Source of the DNA: Chloroflexi bacterium GWB2_49_20 | Lineage (GTDB): Bacteria; Chloroflexota; Anaerolineae; Anaerolineales; Villigracilaceae | DNA length: 64,000 nucleotides | Direction: 5' to 3' | Assembly (NCBI GenBank): GCA_001796335.1 | Contig: MGMF01000023.1 | Location: forward strand, 145,849 to 209,848 | In this document: piece by piece, positions 25,238 to 33,182 of the stretch | Layout: the number at the start of each line of letters is the position of its first letter | How positions within the stretch are numbered: position 1 is the first letter of the stretch | The notes under the pieces: generated by a model | Databases searched by the model: none | The model's input: the letters and a program-made list of their open reading frames with translations, nothing else | What the model was told of the DNA's origin: nothing | Position numbers and translations under genes: made by a program

Positions 25238-26319
25238 GCGGGTAGAGTCTCCTGCAGGTGACGCAACCAATTTTCGCCCATGATCGCGGCAATATCAGTA
25301 TCAGAATATCCCCTGGCAGAAAGGATCGGTTCCAGTTTTTGCAAATCTGCAATTGTATTCACATCTGCTGGTGCAGCCTCAACACCAAAGCCTCCGTCAA
25401 AATCTGTACCGAGACCGACATGTTGTGCATTACCGGCCATTTGACAGATATGATCAATTTGAGGCACAAATATGGATTCAAGTGTCAGTCCATCCCGCCC
25501 ATTTGCTGGAACCCAACCATTTTTTAAAAAGGGAAGTACTGGAACTAGACCGATGATTCCATCCCGTTCAATGGTTTTCTTGATGACGCCATCCGTCAAC
25601 AATCGGTTACCTGTGTAATTAGACATCAAAGCAGCAGAATTTGCATGGCTGACAATGATGGGACCTGGGTAATCATCCAGCGCTTGTCTTGCAGCCAACT
25701 CGTCCATATGACTCAAATCCAGGGTCATCCCAATTTCGGCCATGCCTGCCAATAAATTGCGTCCGTCATCTGTAAGAGGACCTGGTTCGCGTGTTCCTCC
25801 GCAAAAACGGGTTCCTGCCCAGGCTGGACCAATGATCCGTACCCCCTCAGACCACCATTCTTCCAACTCAGCCGGTTTGCGAATACCTTCTGCACCTTCC
25901 ATCAATACAAGCATGCCCACCGGATGATTTTTCTGCGACCCTTTCCAGTGAGCAAGTACATCATCCAGGTCTTTTCCAGTAAATATCAGACGAAACTTAT
26001 CCGGATGTTGGTCTGTCAGCCTGTGATAGGTATCCAATTGGGCATGGTAGCGATGGTATGCCTCATTAAAGTCTTTGTAGGACTGGGAATCCCAATCCCC
26101 CAGTTTCCTGCGTTGGGGAGAGACAAACAGGGTGGAAAAAACAACAGCTGCCTGGGCGCGTTGATAGTCATCCCATCCCAGCATGGTATTACCATTATGG
26201 GCGACATTTTCCCCCCCCGCCTCAAGCACGCGCGTTTCAGCCGCAGAACGCGTGTAATCTCGTTTCAATGTCAGAATATTCCAGGCAAGATCTTCGTGTG
26301 CATCAACTAAAATTGGCAA
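25234..26319 (-). CDS. membrane dipeptidase (peptidase family M19)
   Basis: 361 residues, full family length. The binuclear zinc site is visible: DAHEDLAWN (HxD) at the start, the bridging Glu in LMEGAEGI, His in LDLSHMDE and VSHANSAAL, and the final Asp in LGTDFDGG. The enzyme cleaves dipeptides, including D-residue C-termini in some members. No signal peptide is present, so it should be cytoplasmic. It follows ribosomal protein S1 across a hairpin-rich gap. Confidence 0.95.
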   Translation of the reverse strand: MPILVDAHEDLAWNILTLKRDYTRSAAETRVLEAGGENVAHNGNTMLGWDDYQRAQAAVVFSTLFVSPQRRKLGDWDSQSYKDFNEAYHRYHAQLDTYHRLTDQHPDKFRLIFTGKDLDDVLAHWKGSQKNHPVGMLVLMEGAEGIRKPAELEEWWSEGVRIIGPAWAGTRFCGGTREPGPLTDDGRNLLAGMAEIGMTLDLSHMDELAARQALDDYPGPIIVSHANSAALMSNYTGNRLLTDGVIKKTIERDGIIGLVPVLPFLKNGWVPANGRDGLTLESIFVPQIDHICQMAGNAQHVGLGTDFDGGFGVEAAPADVNTIADLQKLEPILSARGYSDTDIAAIMGENWLRHLQETLPA

Positions 26320-26344
26320 GGTCGTTTCTTTTCAATAATTCGCG

Positions 26345-26393
26345 GGGGTGTTGGGGTGTGCAAGCGAGACTCGCTTGCACACCCCAACACCCC
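26345..26393. repeat. perfect 24-bp inverted repeat
   Basis: The 24 bases at 26345-26368 are the exact reverse complement of 26370-26393, with one base between. A plus-strand T run follows (26396-26401). It lies between the S1 gene and the dipeptidase. It could fold as a very stable hairpin in RNA or a cruciform in DNA. No open frame overlaps it. Confidence 0.9.
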
Positions 26394-26430
26394 ACTTTTT
26401 TGAGAATTTACGCATGATTTCTCAAATCAG

Positions 26431-26456
26431 AGAGCGCACCTGATTGGGTGCGCTCT
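26431..26456 (-). terminator. hairpin after ribosomal protein S1
   Basis: AGAGCGCACC (26431-26440) pairs with GGTGCGCTCT (26447-26456) around a 6-base loop, 7 bases after the S1 stop. No T run follows on the minus strand, so termination is uncertain. A further 8-bp dyad (TTTGAGAA/TTCTCAAA) lies just downstream. Confidence 0.6.
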
Positions 26457-26463
26457 TGAAAGA

Positions 26464-27711
26464 TCAGGCTTGGGGTTCGGGCTCGGGGGGACTCTCTTCC
26501 GAGCTCAGGTCAAGCTCAAAAGATGCCAGATCCTGGTCTTTATATGCGCCAGAATCTACTTTGCGAAGGCTTAATCCGATCCGGCGTTGATCCGAATCGA
26601 TACGGATGATACGCAAAGTTAATTTTTCTCCATCCTTCAATCGCTCTTTTGGATGCTCAATGCGGGTTTCACTGATTTCTGAGATATGGATCAATCCCTC
26701 TACGTCACCCTCCAGGCGGGCAAAGGCGCCGAATTTGGTCAGGCGTGTGATCACACCTTCCACTAGTTGACCAACTTCAAATTTCTCGATCCGTTTTGTC
26801 CACGGATCTTCAGTCATTGCGCGTAATGAAAGACCGATACGTTTCTTTTCACGATCAATACTGATTATTTTAACAGTAACTTCCTGGCCAACTTCGAGTA
26901 CTTCACTGGAGTGTTGCACACGTTCCCAAGATAATTCAGAAAGATGAACCAACCCGTCAGCACCATTAATGTTTACAAAAGCGCCAAAATCTGCCAGGCT
27001 GGTAACGCGACCTGTGCGGATTTCGCCTTCCTGCAATTCATCGATTACTCTTTCTTTCAGAGATTGACGTGTTTCGGTATTGGTAGCGCGTTCCGAAAGG
27101 ATCAACCGGCGACGTGAACGATCTACTTCAATCACCCGTACTGAGATGGGTTCGCGCACCATTTTAGACCAACGCTGTTCGGGGGTATCTCCGCTTGCCG
27201 CCATGCGGCGGCTCATGCTGATCTGGGATGAAGGCACAAAACCTCGCAAACCATGCACAGGCACGATCAAACCACCTTTGTTGAAACCGTCAACCATGCC
27301 GTCGAAAACTTCATCAGTATCCAGCATCTTCTCAACGATCTCCCAACCCAGTTGTTCCTGGGCACGCGTAAAGGAAAGAACGACGTTTCCGTTTGAATCT
27401 TCAGGGGACAGAACATAAACGGAAATTTCTTTACCAACTTCGAAGGCTTCGCGATCTTCAGTTGAAATTTGTTCCAACTCCCGACCGCTGATTACACCTT
27501 CAGATTTTGCGCCAACGCTCACAAGTACCTGATTTGAACCGATACTGGCAATAACCCCAGTTCGAATTTCACCGGCCTGGGGGAAATCCAATGCCAAACC
27601 TTCTTCTTGTAATAAGGTTTCCATATTTATTGCACCGCTATTGCTGCTATCGACTTGCGGGTTGCTCTCGGGCAGATCCCCCTGCCCGATTAGAGCGTTG
27701 TTTTGTTCCAT
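26464..27711 (-). CDS. rpsA: 30S ribosomal protein S1 (four S1 domains)
   Basis: 415 residues from the ATG at 27711; a longer frame to 27828 has no site and is AT-rich. Four S1/OB domains follow in order: GEIRTGVIASIG, DEVFDGMVDGFNKGG, GEIRTGRVTSLADFGAF and GQLVEGVITRLTKFGAF. The last two carry the canonical DFGAF/KFGAF and GLVHLSE or GLIHISE marks. The C-terminus is acidic (SSEESPPEPEP). S1 brings mRNA to the 30S subunit; four-domain forms are usual outside Proteobacteria. The divergent chelatase gene shares a 183-base upstream region. Confidence 0.92.
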   Translation of the reverse strand: MEQNNALIGQGDLPESNPQVDSSNSGAINMETLLQEEGLALDFPQAGEIRTGVIASIGSNQVLVSVGAKSEGVISGRELEQISTEDREAFEVGKEISVYVLSPEDSNGNVVLSFTRAQEQLGWEIVEKMLDTDEVFDGMVDGFNKGGLIVPVHGLRGFVPSSQISMSRRMAASGDTPEQRWSKMVREPISVRVIEVDRSRRRLILSERATNTETRQSLKERVIDELQEGEIRTGRVTSLADFGAFVNINGADGLVHLSELSWERVQHSSEVLEVGQEVTVKIISIDREKKRIGLSLRAMTEDPWTKRIEKFEVGQLVEGVITRLTKFGAFARLEGDVEGLIHISEISETRIEHPKERLKDGEKLTLRIIRIDSDQRRIGLSLRKVDSGAYKDQDLASFELDLSSEESPPEPEPQA

Positions 27712-27873
27712 ATTATGATTGACTCCGGCTTTAAAAGTTATCTTAGAATTATAAAGGTTAATCCTTAACTTGGCAACCCTGGAAATAAATTGCAAAAGCA
27801 CTAAACCGGACTGGAAAATACAATGCAAGCAGAAATCAACCTTATTTTTTACCCATCTTTGTCCAAAGCGCGT

Positions 27874-27879
27874 TATAAT
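27874..27879 (+). promoter_or_regulatory. TATAAT -10 element of the chelatase gene
   Basis: A perfect TATAAT lies 15 bases before the ATG at 27895, so the leader would be short but include GGAG. The -35 region is not clear. Confidence 0.5.
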
Positions 27880-27894
27880 GCCAGCGGAGTATTT

Positions 27895-28992
27895 ATGCCA
27901 TCAATTTACCCATTCACTGCTATTGTAGGTCAGGAGCGCATGCGGCGGGCGTTGATATTAAATGCTGTCGACCCTCGCATCGGTGGAGTATTGATCCGCG
28001 GCGAACGCGGAACTGCCAAATCAACCGCTGCACGTGCCCTGGCAGCGCTGCTACCCAGCGTTCGCATTGTCAAAGATTGCCGGTTCGGGTGTGATCCCGA
28101 CCAACCCATCACGTGGTGCACTGAATGCCGCGAACGATCCGTAAATGGGCAACCTTTACCCACCGCCACACGCCTGACATCATTTGTGAACCTTCCGGTA
28201 TCCGCCACAGAGGATCGTGTCGTGGGTACTCTGGATATTGAGCAAGCCATCCAAAAAGGCGAAAGACATTTTGAACCAGGCGTTCTGGCTGCAGCCAATC
28301 GTGGTTTATTGTATATAGACGAAGTTAATCTACTTGATGATCATGTGGTTGATCTACTGCTTGACTCTGCTGCCATGGGAATGAATATTGTTGAGCGTGA
28401 AGGCATCTCGTTTTCTCATCCCGCTCGTTTCATATTGGTCGGTACGATGAATCCCGAAGAGGGTGATCTGCGGCCTCAACTGTTGGATAGATTTGCGCTC
28501 TCAGTTGAGATCACCGGTATTCGTGATGCCCGTGACCGCGTCTTGATCATGGAACGAAACATTGGTTTTGAATCTGATCCAGATGCTTTCCGACAAAATT
28601 GGTTGGCTACGGAGGAAGAATTATCCCATAAGATCAGCCTGGCGCGTGCTCTTGTCGGGAAAGTCACCTATACACGACGCGATTTGCTTTCCATCGCTGC
28701 TTTGACTTCATCACTAAATGTGGATGGTCATCGGGCGGATCTCGTGATACTTAAAGCCGCCCGCGCTCACGCTGCGTTTGAAGGCCGTATATCCATTACA
28801 GATCGGGATATTGCCCTGGCTGCCGAATTATCCCTGCCTCATCGCATCAAACGTGGTCCCTTCCACCAATCCGAGATCACTCCCGATCAGCTCCAGGAAC
28901 GCATTGAGCAGTTGCAGGGGTCAACCGCCCAGGGTGAGCCATCCGAAGATGAAATAACTGAAACTGAAACTGATTCTCAAAAAAAAAAGTAG
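27895..28992 (+). CDS. chelatase AAA+ subunit (ChlI/BchI-like), 0-frame product
   Basis: 365 residues from the ATG at 27895 with GGAG upstream. AAA+ marks: Walker A RGERGTAKST (35-44), Walker B LLYIDEVNLL, sensor LVGTMNPEEG, and a Cys set (DCRFGC, CTEC) seen in the D-type chelatase family. The C-terminus is a charged linker ending in lysines coded by a run of ten A at 28979-28988, then TAG. The -1 frame beyond the run stays open into the von Willebrand domain ORF. The short product would be an I-type ATPase; the frameshift product an I-D fusion. Chelatases insert Mg or Co into tetrapyrroles. Confidence 0.93.
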   Translation: MPSIYPFTAIVGQERMRRALILNAVDPRIGGVLIRGERGTAKSTAARALAALLPSVRIVKDCRFGCDPDQPITWCTECRERSVNGQPLPTATRLTSFVNLPVSATEDRVVGTLDIEQAIQKGERHFEPGVLAAANRGLLYIDEVNLLDDHVVDLLLDSAAMGMNIVEREGISFSHPARFILVGTMNPEEGDLRPQLLDRFALSVEITGIRDARDRVLIMERNIGFESDPDAFRQNWLATEEELSHKISLARALVGKVTYTRRDLLSIAALTSSLNVDGHRADLVILKAARAHAAFEGRISITDRDIALAAELSLPHRIKRGPFHQSEITPDQLQERIEQLQGSTAQGEPSEDEITETETDSQKKK

Positions 28993-29053
28993 TCACTGAA
29001 ACTGCCGAGCAGGAAACATCAGAACAGCCTGTACCGGAATCCGGTCAACAGGC
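28983..29053 (+). promoter_or_regulatory. candidate -1 ribosomal frameshift site in chelatase gene
   Basis: The heptamer A_AAA_AAG (28983-28989) is in phase with the 0 frame and one codon before TAG (28990-28992). It is the dnaX-type slippery sequence. After a -1 slip, translation continues with no stop to 29954. A small 4-bp hairpin lies at 29002-29012 and a larger one at 29027-29053 (GCCTGTACCGG with CCGGT..ACAGGC, two-base bulge). The large hairpin is farther downstream than is usual for a stimulator. Confidence 0.7.
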
Positions 29054-29954
29054 AGTATTTGATAAGCATGATGCCCACTGGTGGGATGGAGGGCAAAAGG
29101 TGAAAATTGGCGAGACTTTTGAGCCAAGAAAACTTGATACACCTCTTGATAAGCTCACCCGTCGTCAATCCGGAAGACGTTCGCAAACGCACACCAAGCG
29201 CAAACGGGGTCGTTACATCCAGGCCCGCCCTGCAAATGGAAAAACGGATGACCTGGCTTTTGATGCCACTCTCCGTGCAGCAGCCCCCTATCAAAACCGG
29301 CGCATTGAACAACGCAAACGTGTAGCCTTTGCTGTTCAGCCCATGGATTTCCAACGGAAAGTACGCGTCAAAAAAGTTGCAAATCTAATCCTCTTCCTGG
29401 TAGATGCATCCTGGTCAATGGCTGTTGCAGAACGCATGGCTGCCACGAAGGGAGCCATCCTTTCCCTGTTAACCGACGCGTATCAACGCCGCGACAGGGT
29501 TGGTCTGATCGTATTCCAGAAAGATCGCGCCACCCTTATCCTGCCTCCTACCGCCTCTGTCCATTTGGCGCAGCGTGCCCTGGTGGATATTCCTGTTGGT
29601 GGAAAAACCCCCTTATCCGCCGGGTTGCTTATGGCGTATGATGTTCTGCGCCAGGAGGAAACCCTTCATCCAGATGTGGAACCACTCCTGATGGTGTTAA
29701 CCGACGGGGCTGGCAATGTTTCCATTGGTGCTCTGCCTCCCCAGGAAGAAGCCTATCAATTTTCCGAGCAGATCGCAAACCACAATTACCGCAGTGTTGT
29801 AATAAATATGGAGCATGCCTCATTTGACCAGGGATTGGCTCAATGCCTGGCTGATCATCTCAAGGCCCCATGTTATACATTGACGGAACTGAAAGCAGAG
29901 AGTTTGTACTATACTGTCAGACAGGAAATGAATGAGCCCAGGAAGCAGGCATAA
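28989..29954 (+). CDS. chelatase D-like linker and von Willebrand domain, -1 frame part
   Basis: In the -1 frame the sequence is open from the slippery run at 28989 to the stop at 29954. A linker with an HDAHWWDGG segment and a very basic stretch (TRRQSGRRSQTHTKRKRG) leads to a vWA domain with the MIDAS motif DASWS and LTDGAGN. This is the usual C-terminal half of one-piece ChlD-family proteins of about 680 residues. A GTG at 29100 has GGAGG seven bases upstream, so separate translation of a 284-residue protein is a rival explanation. nadD follows at once. Confidence 0.85.
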   Translation, partial: VVTETAEQETSEQPVPESGQQAVFDKHDAHWWDGGQKVKIGETFEPRKLDTPLDKLTRRQSGRRSQTHTKRKRGRYIQARPANGKTDDLAFDATLRAAAPYQNRRIEQRKRVAFAVQPMDFQRKVRVKKVANLILFLVDASWSMAVAERMAATKGAILSLLTDAYQRRDRVGLIVFQKDRATLILPPTASVHLAQRALVDIPVGGKTPLSAGLLMAYDVLRQEETLHPDVEPLLMVLTDGAGNVSIGALPPQEEAYQFSEQIANHNYRSVVINMEHASFDQGLAQCLADHLKAPCYTLTELKAESLYYTVRQEMNEPRKQA

Positions 29955-29958
29955 TTCG

Positions 29959-30561
29959 ATGAATAACCGGATTGGCATCTTTGGTGGCACCTTTGATCCA
30001 CCCCATATTGGGCACCTCATCCTTGCAGGCGAGGCTGTGGATTTTTTGAACCTGAACCACCTGCTCTGGTTATTGACTCCCGACCCGCCTCACAAAAGTG
30101 CACAACCGCTGACTCCCTGGCAACATCGCCTGGCCATGCTTGATTTATGCCTGGCGAATAATCCGAATTTCGAGGTTTCGCGCCTGGATATTGATCGCCC
30201 GGGTCCCCATTATGCCGTGGATACGATGCAAATCCTGGCAGCACAGAATCCTTCTGCAGAGTTGGTATATATCATGGGGGGCGATTCTTTACGTGATCTG
30301 CCCACCTGGCACAAACCTCACGAATTTGTGCAAGTGTGTCATTCGCTGGGTGTCATGCGCCGACCGGGTGATTTTATTAACCTGGATAAACTTGAAATGA
30401 TATTTCCTGGTTTGAGCGCAAAAGTAAGCTTTATGGATGCCCCTTTGTTGGGCATCTCATCCCGTCAAATCCGGCAGCGGGTCATCGAAAATCGACCTTT
30501 TCGATATTATGTACCAGCAACGGTATATACTTATATCAAAAATCATCATCTTTATCTTTGA
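29959..30561 (+). CDS. nadD: nicotinate-nucleotide adenylyltransferase
   Basis: 200 residues from the ATG at 29959, just after the chelatase stop (29952-29954). Nucleotidyltransferase marks: GGTFDPPHIGHL at the start with the HIGH-type His pair, MGGDSLRDLPTWH in the middle, and ISSRQIRQR near the end. It adenylates nicotinate mononucleotide in NAD synthesis in the cytoplasm. Length and motifs are normal. A frame extending to 29932 would overlap the chelatase end and is less likely. Confidence 0.95.
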   Translation: MNNRIGIFGGTFDPPHIGHLILAGEAVDFLNLNHLLWLLTPDPPHKSAQPLTPWQHRLAMLDLCLANNPNFEVSRLDIDRPGPHYAVDTMQILAAQNPSAELVYIMGGDSLRDLPTWHKPHEFVQVCHSLGVMRRPGDFINLDKLEMIFPGLSAKVSFMDAPLLGISSRQIRQRVIENRPFRYYVPATVYTYIKNHHLYL

Positions 30562-30618
30562 TCCAGATCCCATTCCTCAACAATCTGAAAGGTAACAATA
30601 TTTAACTGGTAAATCATC

Positions 30619-31794
30619 ATGTCCATATTATTCGACTCGCTTTTTAACTCTGTAGCCTACGGACATCTGATGGTAGATGTAATAAACTCCCAACGAGCCA
30701 TCCTGTTAACCTATTGGAGCACCCAGTTGCACTGGAGTGAAACCCACCTTGCGTTTCTTACCATGCTTTATATTTGGGCATCCTCCCTGTCTCAACCCAT
30801 TTTCGGTTGGATCTCAGATAAGCTGGGAAAATCTCACTGGATTGCCGCTGGGGGTATCTTGTGGATAAGCGGATTGTTCACCCTGGCAATAACTCTCCCA
30901 ACCAACCTGGCTGTGCCCTGCCTGATCCTGGCAAGTTTTGGCTCGGCAGCTTTTCATCCAATTGGTGCAATGCAAGCAACTTTACAGGGTCGCATTCACT
31001 ACACCAATAGGGAGACAACTGCCACTTCCTGGTTTTTTGTATTCGGGCAGTTTGGTTTCATGTTGGGTCCCATCCTGGGCGGCTTCTTATTACACTGGCG
31101 TGGTCAAATTGCTTTATCGATTCTGGCTTTGATCGCATTACCGGTGGGCATCAATGTCGGTTGGCAATTAAGAAAAGTTTCGGTTAAACCACCTGAAAAA
31201 GCAAAAGAGCAAGCCAAACCCCAGACATTCATTACATACAATAAATGTGGTTTTGTCAGCCTGGCACTCCTGGCCGCCTTTCAAGCCTGGGCACAACAAA
31301 ATATGATCACGTTCATTCCAAAACATCTGAGTGATCTGGGACAATCTACAGCTGTCTATGGAATGATCGTAGGTCTGTTTATGGGAGGCTCAGCTTTAGG
31401 CAATGTGGTTGGGGGAAACCTTGCTGATCGCTTTGGAAAAAAACTTGTGGTTTCCATGATGTTGACTCTTTCGAGTATTCCCATCATCGGGATCTCTCTT
31501 CTCGGCTGGTCTGTTTGGTTGTATGTTTTGGTTCCCTTGGCGGGTTTCTTTACAGGTGCAGTTCACAGTATTATTGTGGTACTAGCCCAGCATGTAATTC
31601 GCTCGGGAATGGCGCTTGCGACCGGATTAATCCTGGGATTTATGTTCTCGGCTGCCGCACTGGGTACCCTTTCCAGTGGCTGGATGGCGGATAAATGGGG
31701 GTTACCGCTCGTGTTTCAATTCACTGCAGGTTTGGTTTTTATGGCTGCCTGCTTGCCTCTATTTATCCGGGATATCTCCCCCACAGTATCTTAA
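30619..31794 (+). CDS. MFS transporter, fosmidomycin-resistance (Fsr) type
   Basis: 391 residues with about twelve hydrophobic helices and a central charged loop near residues 190-205 (PPEKAKEQAKPQT). The GWISDKLGK loop between helices 2 and 3 is the MFS signature, repeated as GGNLADRFGKK in the second half. The AFHPIGAMQ segment in helix 4-5 is characteristic of the Fsr subfamily. It probably exports a small drug or metabolite by proton exchange. Substrate unknown. It follows nadD by 57 bases and may be in the same transcript. Confidence 0.88.
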   Translation: MSILFDSLFNSVAYGHLMVDVINSQRAILLTYWSTQLHWSETHLAFLTMLYIWASSLSQPIFGWISDKLGKSHWIAAGGILWISGLFTLAITLPTNLAVPCLILASFGSAAFHPIGAMQATLQGRIHYTNRETTATSWFFVFGQFGFMLGPILGGFLLHWRGQIALSILALIALPVGINVGWQLRKVSVKPPEKAKEQAKPQTFITYNKCGFVSLALLAAFQAWAQQNMITFIPKHLSDLGQSTAVYGMIVGLFMGGSALGNVVGGNLADRFGKKLVVSMMLTLSSIPIIGISLLGWSVWLYVLVPLAGFFTGAVHSIIVVLAQHVIRSGMALATGLILGFMFSAAALGTLSSGWMADKWGLPLVFQFTAGLVFMAACLPLFIRDISPTVS

Positions 31795-31817
31795 AACAAC
31801 TTTTTTTAATTTAAAAG

Positions 31818-31855
31818 GCTGGGATTTCCCCGGTTTGTTCCAGAAAAATCCCAGC
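31818..31855 (-). terminator. hairpin between convergent MFS and small membrane gene
   Basis: GCTGGGATTT (31818-31827) pairs perfectly with AAATCCCAGC (31846-31855) around an 18-base loop. On the minus strand it is followed by CCTTTTAAATT, so it more likely ends the minus gene at 31891. Confidence 0.6.
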
Positions 31856-31890
31856 TATCACAAGAAAATCAATCTTATTTACGGTATGGG

Positions 31891-32214
31891 TCAGCCCACT
31901 GCACTTTCTATGCTGGGTAAAGACGCATTACTAACAAACTTCAGAAGGTCGTGAGCCAGGTTGGATCCTCGACTTGCGATCAGACCAGTCAACACGATCC
32001 CGATATATTGGTTGACCACTTCATCTCCTGAATACAGTGTAAGATTAGCGATCTTGAACAAATTCACATTTACGATGAAGCACAAGCCCACACCCACTAT
32101 TACTGCGATCAGACTATCTTTATTCCAACCTTTTTCTTTATCATAAAGGGGCTTGAGTGTCTGGATGAGAGATTCCGCCAAGAACGCAACCAGTAATAAT
32201 TGATTAAAATCCAT
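31891..32214 (-). CDS. small holin-like membrane protein, unknown
   Basis: 107 residues from the ATG at 32214, set by AAAGGAG seven bases upstream. Three hydrophobic segments (about 2-18, 33-52 and 72-90) are separated by KPLYDKEKGWNKDS and YSGDEVVNQ. The layout resembles small phage-holin-like families found in bacterial chromosomes, but no phage gene is near and no diagnostic motif is present. It stands alone between convergent and divergent neighbours. Function unknown. Confidence 0.75.
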   Translation of the reverse strand: MDFNQLLLVAFLAESLIQTLKPLYDKEKGWNKDSLIAVIVGVGLCFIVNVNLFKIANLTLYSGDEVVNQYIGIVLTGLIASRGSNLAHDLLKFVSNASLPSIESAVG

Positions 32215-32413
32215 GTGAGTACTCCTTTGTCTCAATCTATCGCAAGATAAAGTTATTGTACAAATGTTCATGGCCCTGCACAACCATATAAAGAACCCAA
32301 TATATACATATTTACTATCCATAAAAATGAGGCAGTCAAATTGGTTGCATTTTGGCCTAATTAGATGTAAAATAACACTAATTAATTCCAATCTTTCGTC
32401 TCAGGAGGACCTT

Positions 32414-32752
32414 ATGTCAGAACAATCTATCAATCCGGAAGTTACCAGTGACGACAAGCTGTGGGCACTTTTAGCCTACGCTCTATCTCCAATCGTCCCC
32501 ATCATCATAATGCTCATGGAAGACAAGAAAAATCGCCCATTCCTGCGTGCCCATAACGCCCAGGCATTGGCCTGGGGTCTTGTAAACGTCGTTATTGGAT
32601 CGATTTTGACAACACTTTTATTCTTCTGCTTTGGCGCTCCGTCCCTGATCATCTGGGGAGTCGGTGTTTTCTGGGGCATTAAAGCTTATAAAGGTGAATA
32701 CGTCAATATTCCTTTCATTACTGATTTCTGCAAGAAACAGGGTTGGGCATAA
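32414..32752 (+). CDS. DUF4870/Tic20-like membrane protein
   Basis: 112 residues from the ATG at 32414, set by AGGAGG five bases upstream. The order is typical of DUF4870: DDKLWALLAYAL at the start, a first helix ending in IIMLMEDKKNRPFLRAHN, then AQALAWGL leading into two further helices. The RAHNAQAL motif is the family mark. These proteins are small integral membrane proteins of unknown role, related to chloroplast Tic20. It has its own terminator, so it is a single-gene transcript. Confidence 0.9.
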   Translation: MSEQSINPEVTSDDKLWALLAYALSPIVPIIIMLMEDKKNRPFLRAHNAQALAWGLVNVVIGSILTTLLFFCFGAPSLIIWGVGVFWGIKAYKGEYVNIPFITDFCKKQGWA

Positions 32753-32786
32753 CACAAGTTTTTATAGTTAATTTTCGTTATAGACA

Positions 32787-32822
32787 AAAAATAATCACCT
32801 TGCTGAGGTGATTATTTTTTTG
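32787..32822 (+). terminator. terminator of DUF4870 gene
   Basis: A 13-bp stem (32787-32799 with 32807-32819, core AATAATCACC) with a 7-base loop; the right arm merges with a T run. A second small stem (CAGGTG-CTT-CACCTG, 32835-32849) follows. Confidence 0.9.
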
Positions 32823-33182
32823 ATCCTGACCTTTCAGGTGCTTCACCTGTTTATTAAACCTTTTATGTCTCCCGATTTATTTACATCAAATTCCAACAAT
32901 TCTCATGATGTCTTTGAGAGGGCGTTTTTTCCAACACTTGCACCCCGTTCGGGCCGGGAGCCCGCCGAGGCGAAACAGCCTGCATGCACACCTGCCCCGG
33001 AAGCAGGTGCCGGGGAGTGCAGGTGAGCAACCCCCTATTTCAACGAGATGACTGCTTCATATATATCAGGTCATTATCTATTCAGAGAATTTCTGATCAC
33101 CTCCTGGTAGCCTTCCCCAATATGATAAACTTGCATTGAAAGTTGAACGAAAAATAAATCAACCTGATTAAAAGGAAGCTTT
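32823..33182. other. glmS upstream region
   Basis: 360 bases with no supported gene. It contains the small stem at 32835-32849, the GC-rich folded island (listed separately), and an AT-rich last 150 bases that probably carries the glmS promoter. I find no glmS ribozyme core. Confidence 0.5.
32941..33023. other. GC-rich nested hairpin island
   Basis: About 80 bases much richer in G and C than either side. Stems: CGGGC/GCCCG (32950-32954 with 32960-32964), CACCTGC/GCAGGTG (32989-32995 with 33003-33009), closed outside by CCTGCA/TGCAGG (32979-32984 with 33018-33023). A small frame crosses it but has no ribosome site. It could be a structured RNA, a mobile hairpin element or a protein-binding site. 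Confidence 0.5.

Noticed and set aside
29100..29954. The vWA ORF as an ordinary separate gene starting at GTG 29100.
   Set aside because: Not excluded, but the -1 frame is open right back to the slippery run and the intervening residues fit the family linker, so a frameshift product is the better reading.
32808..33026. A 72-codon plus-strand frame before glmS.
   Set aside because: It begins in the terminator of the preceding gene, lacks a ribosome site and runs across the GC-rich hairpin island.
33027..33182. Possible glmS ribozyme in the glmS leader.
   Set aside because: I could not find the conserved ribozyme core or the expected cleavage-site context.
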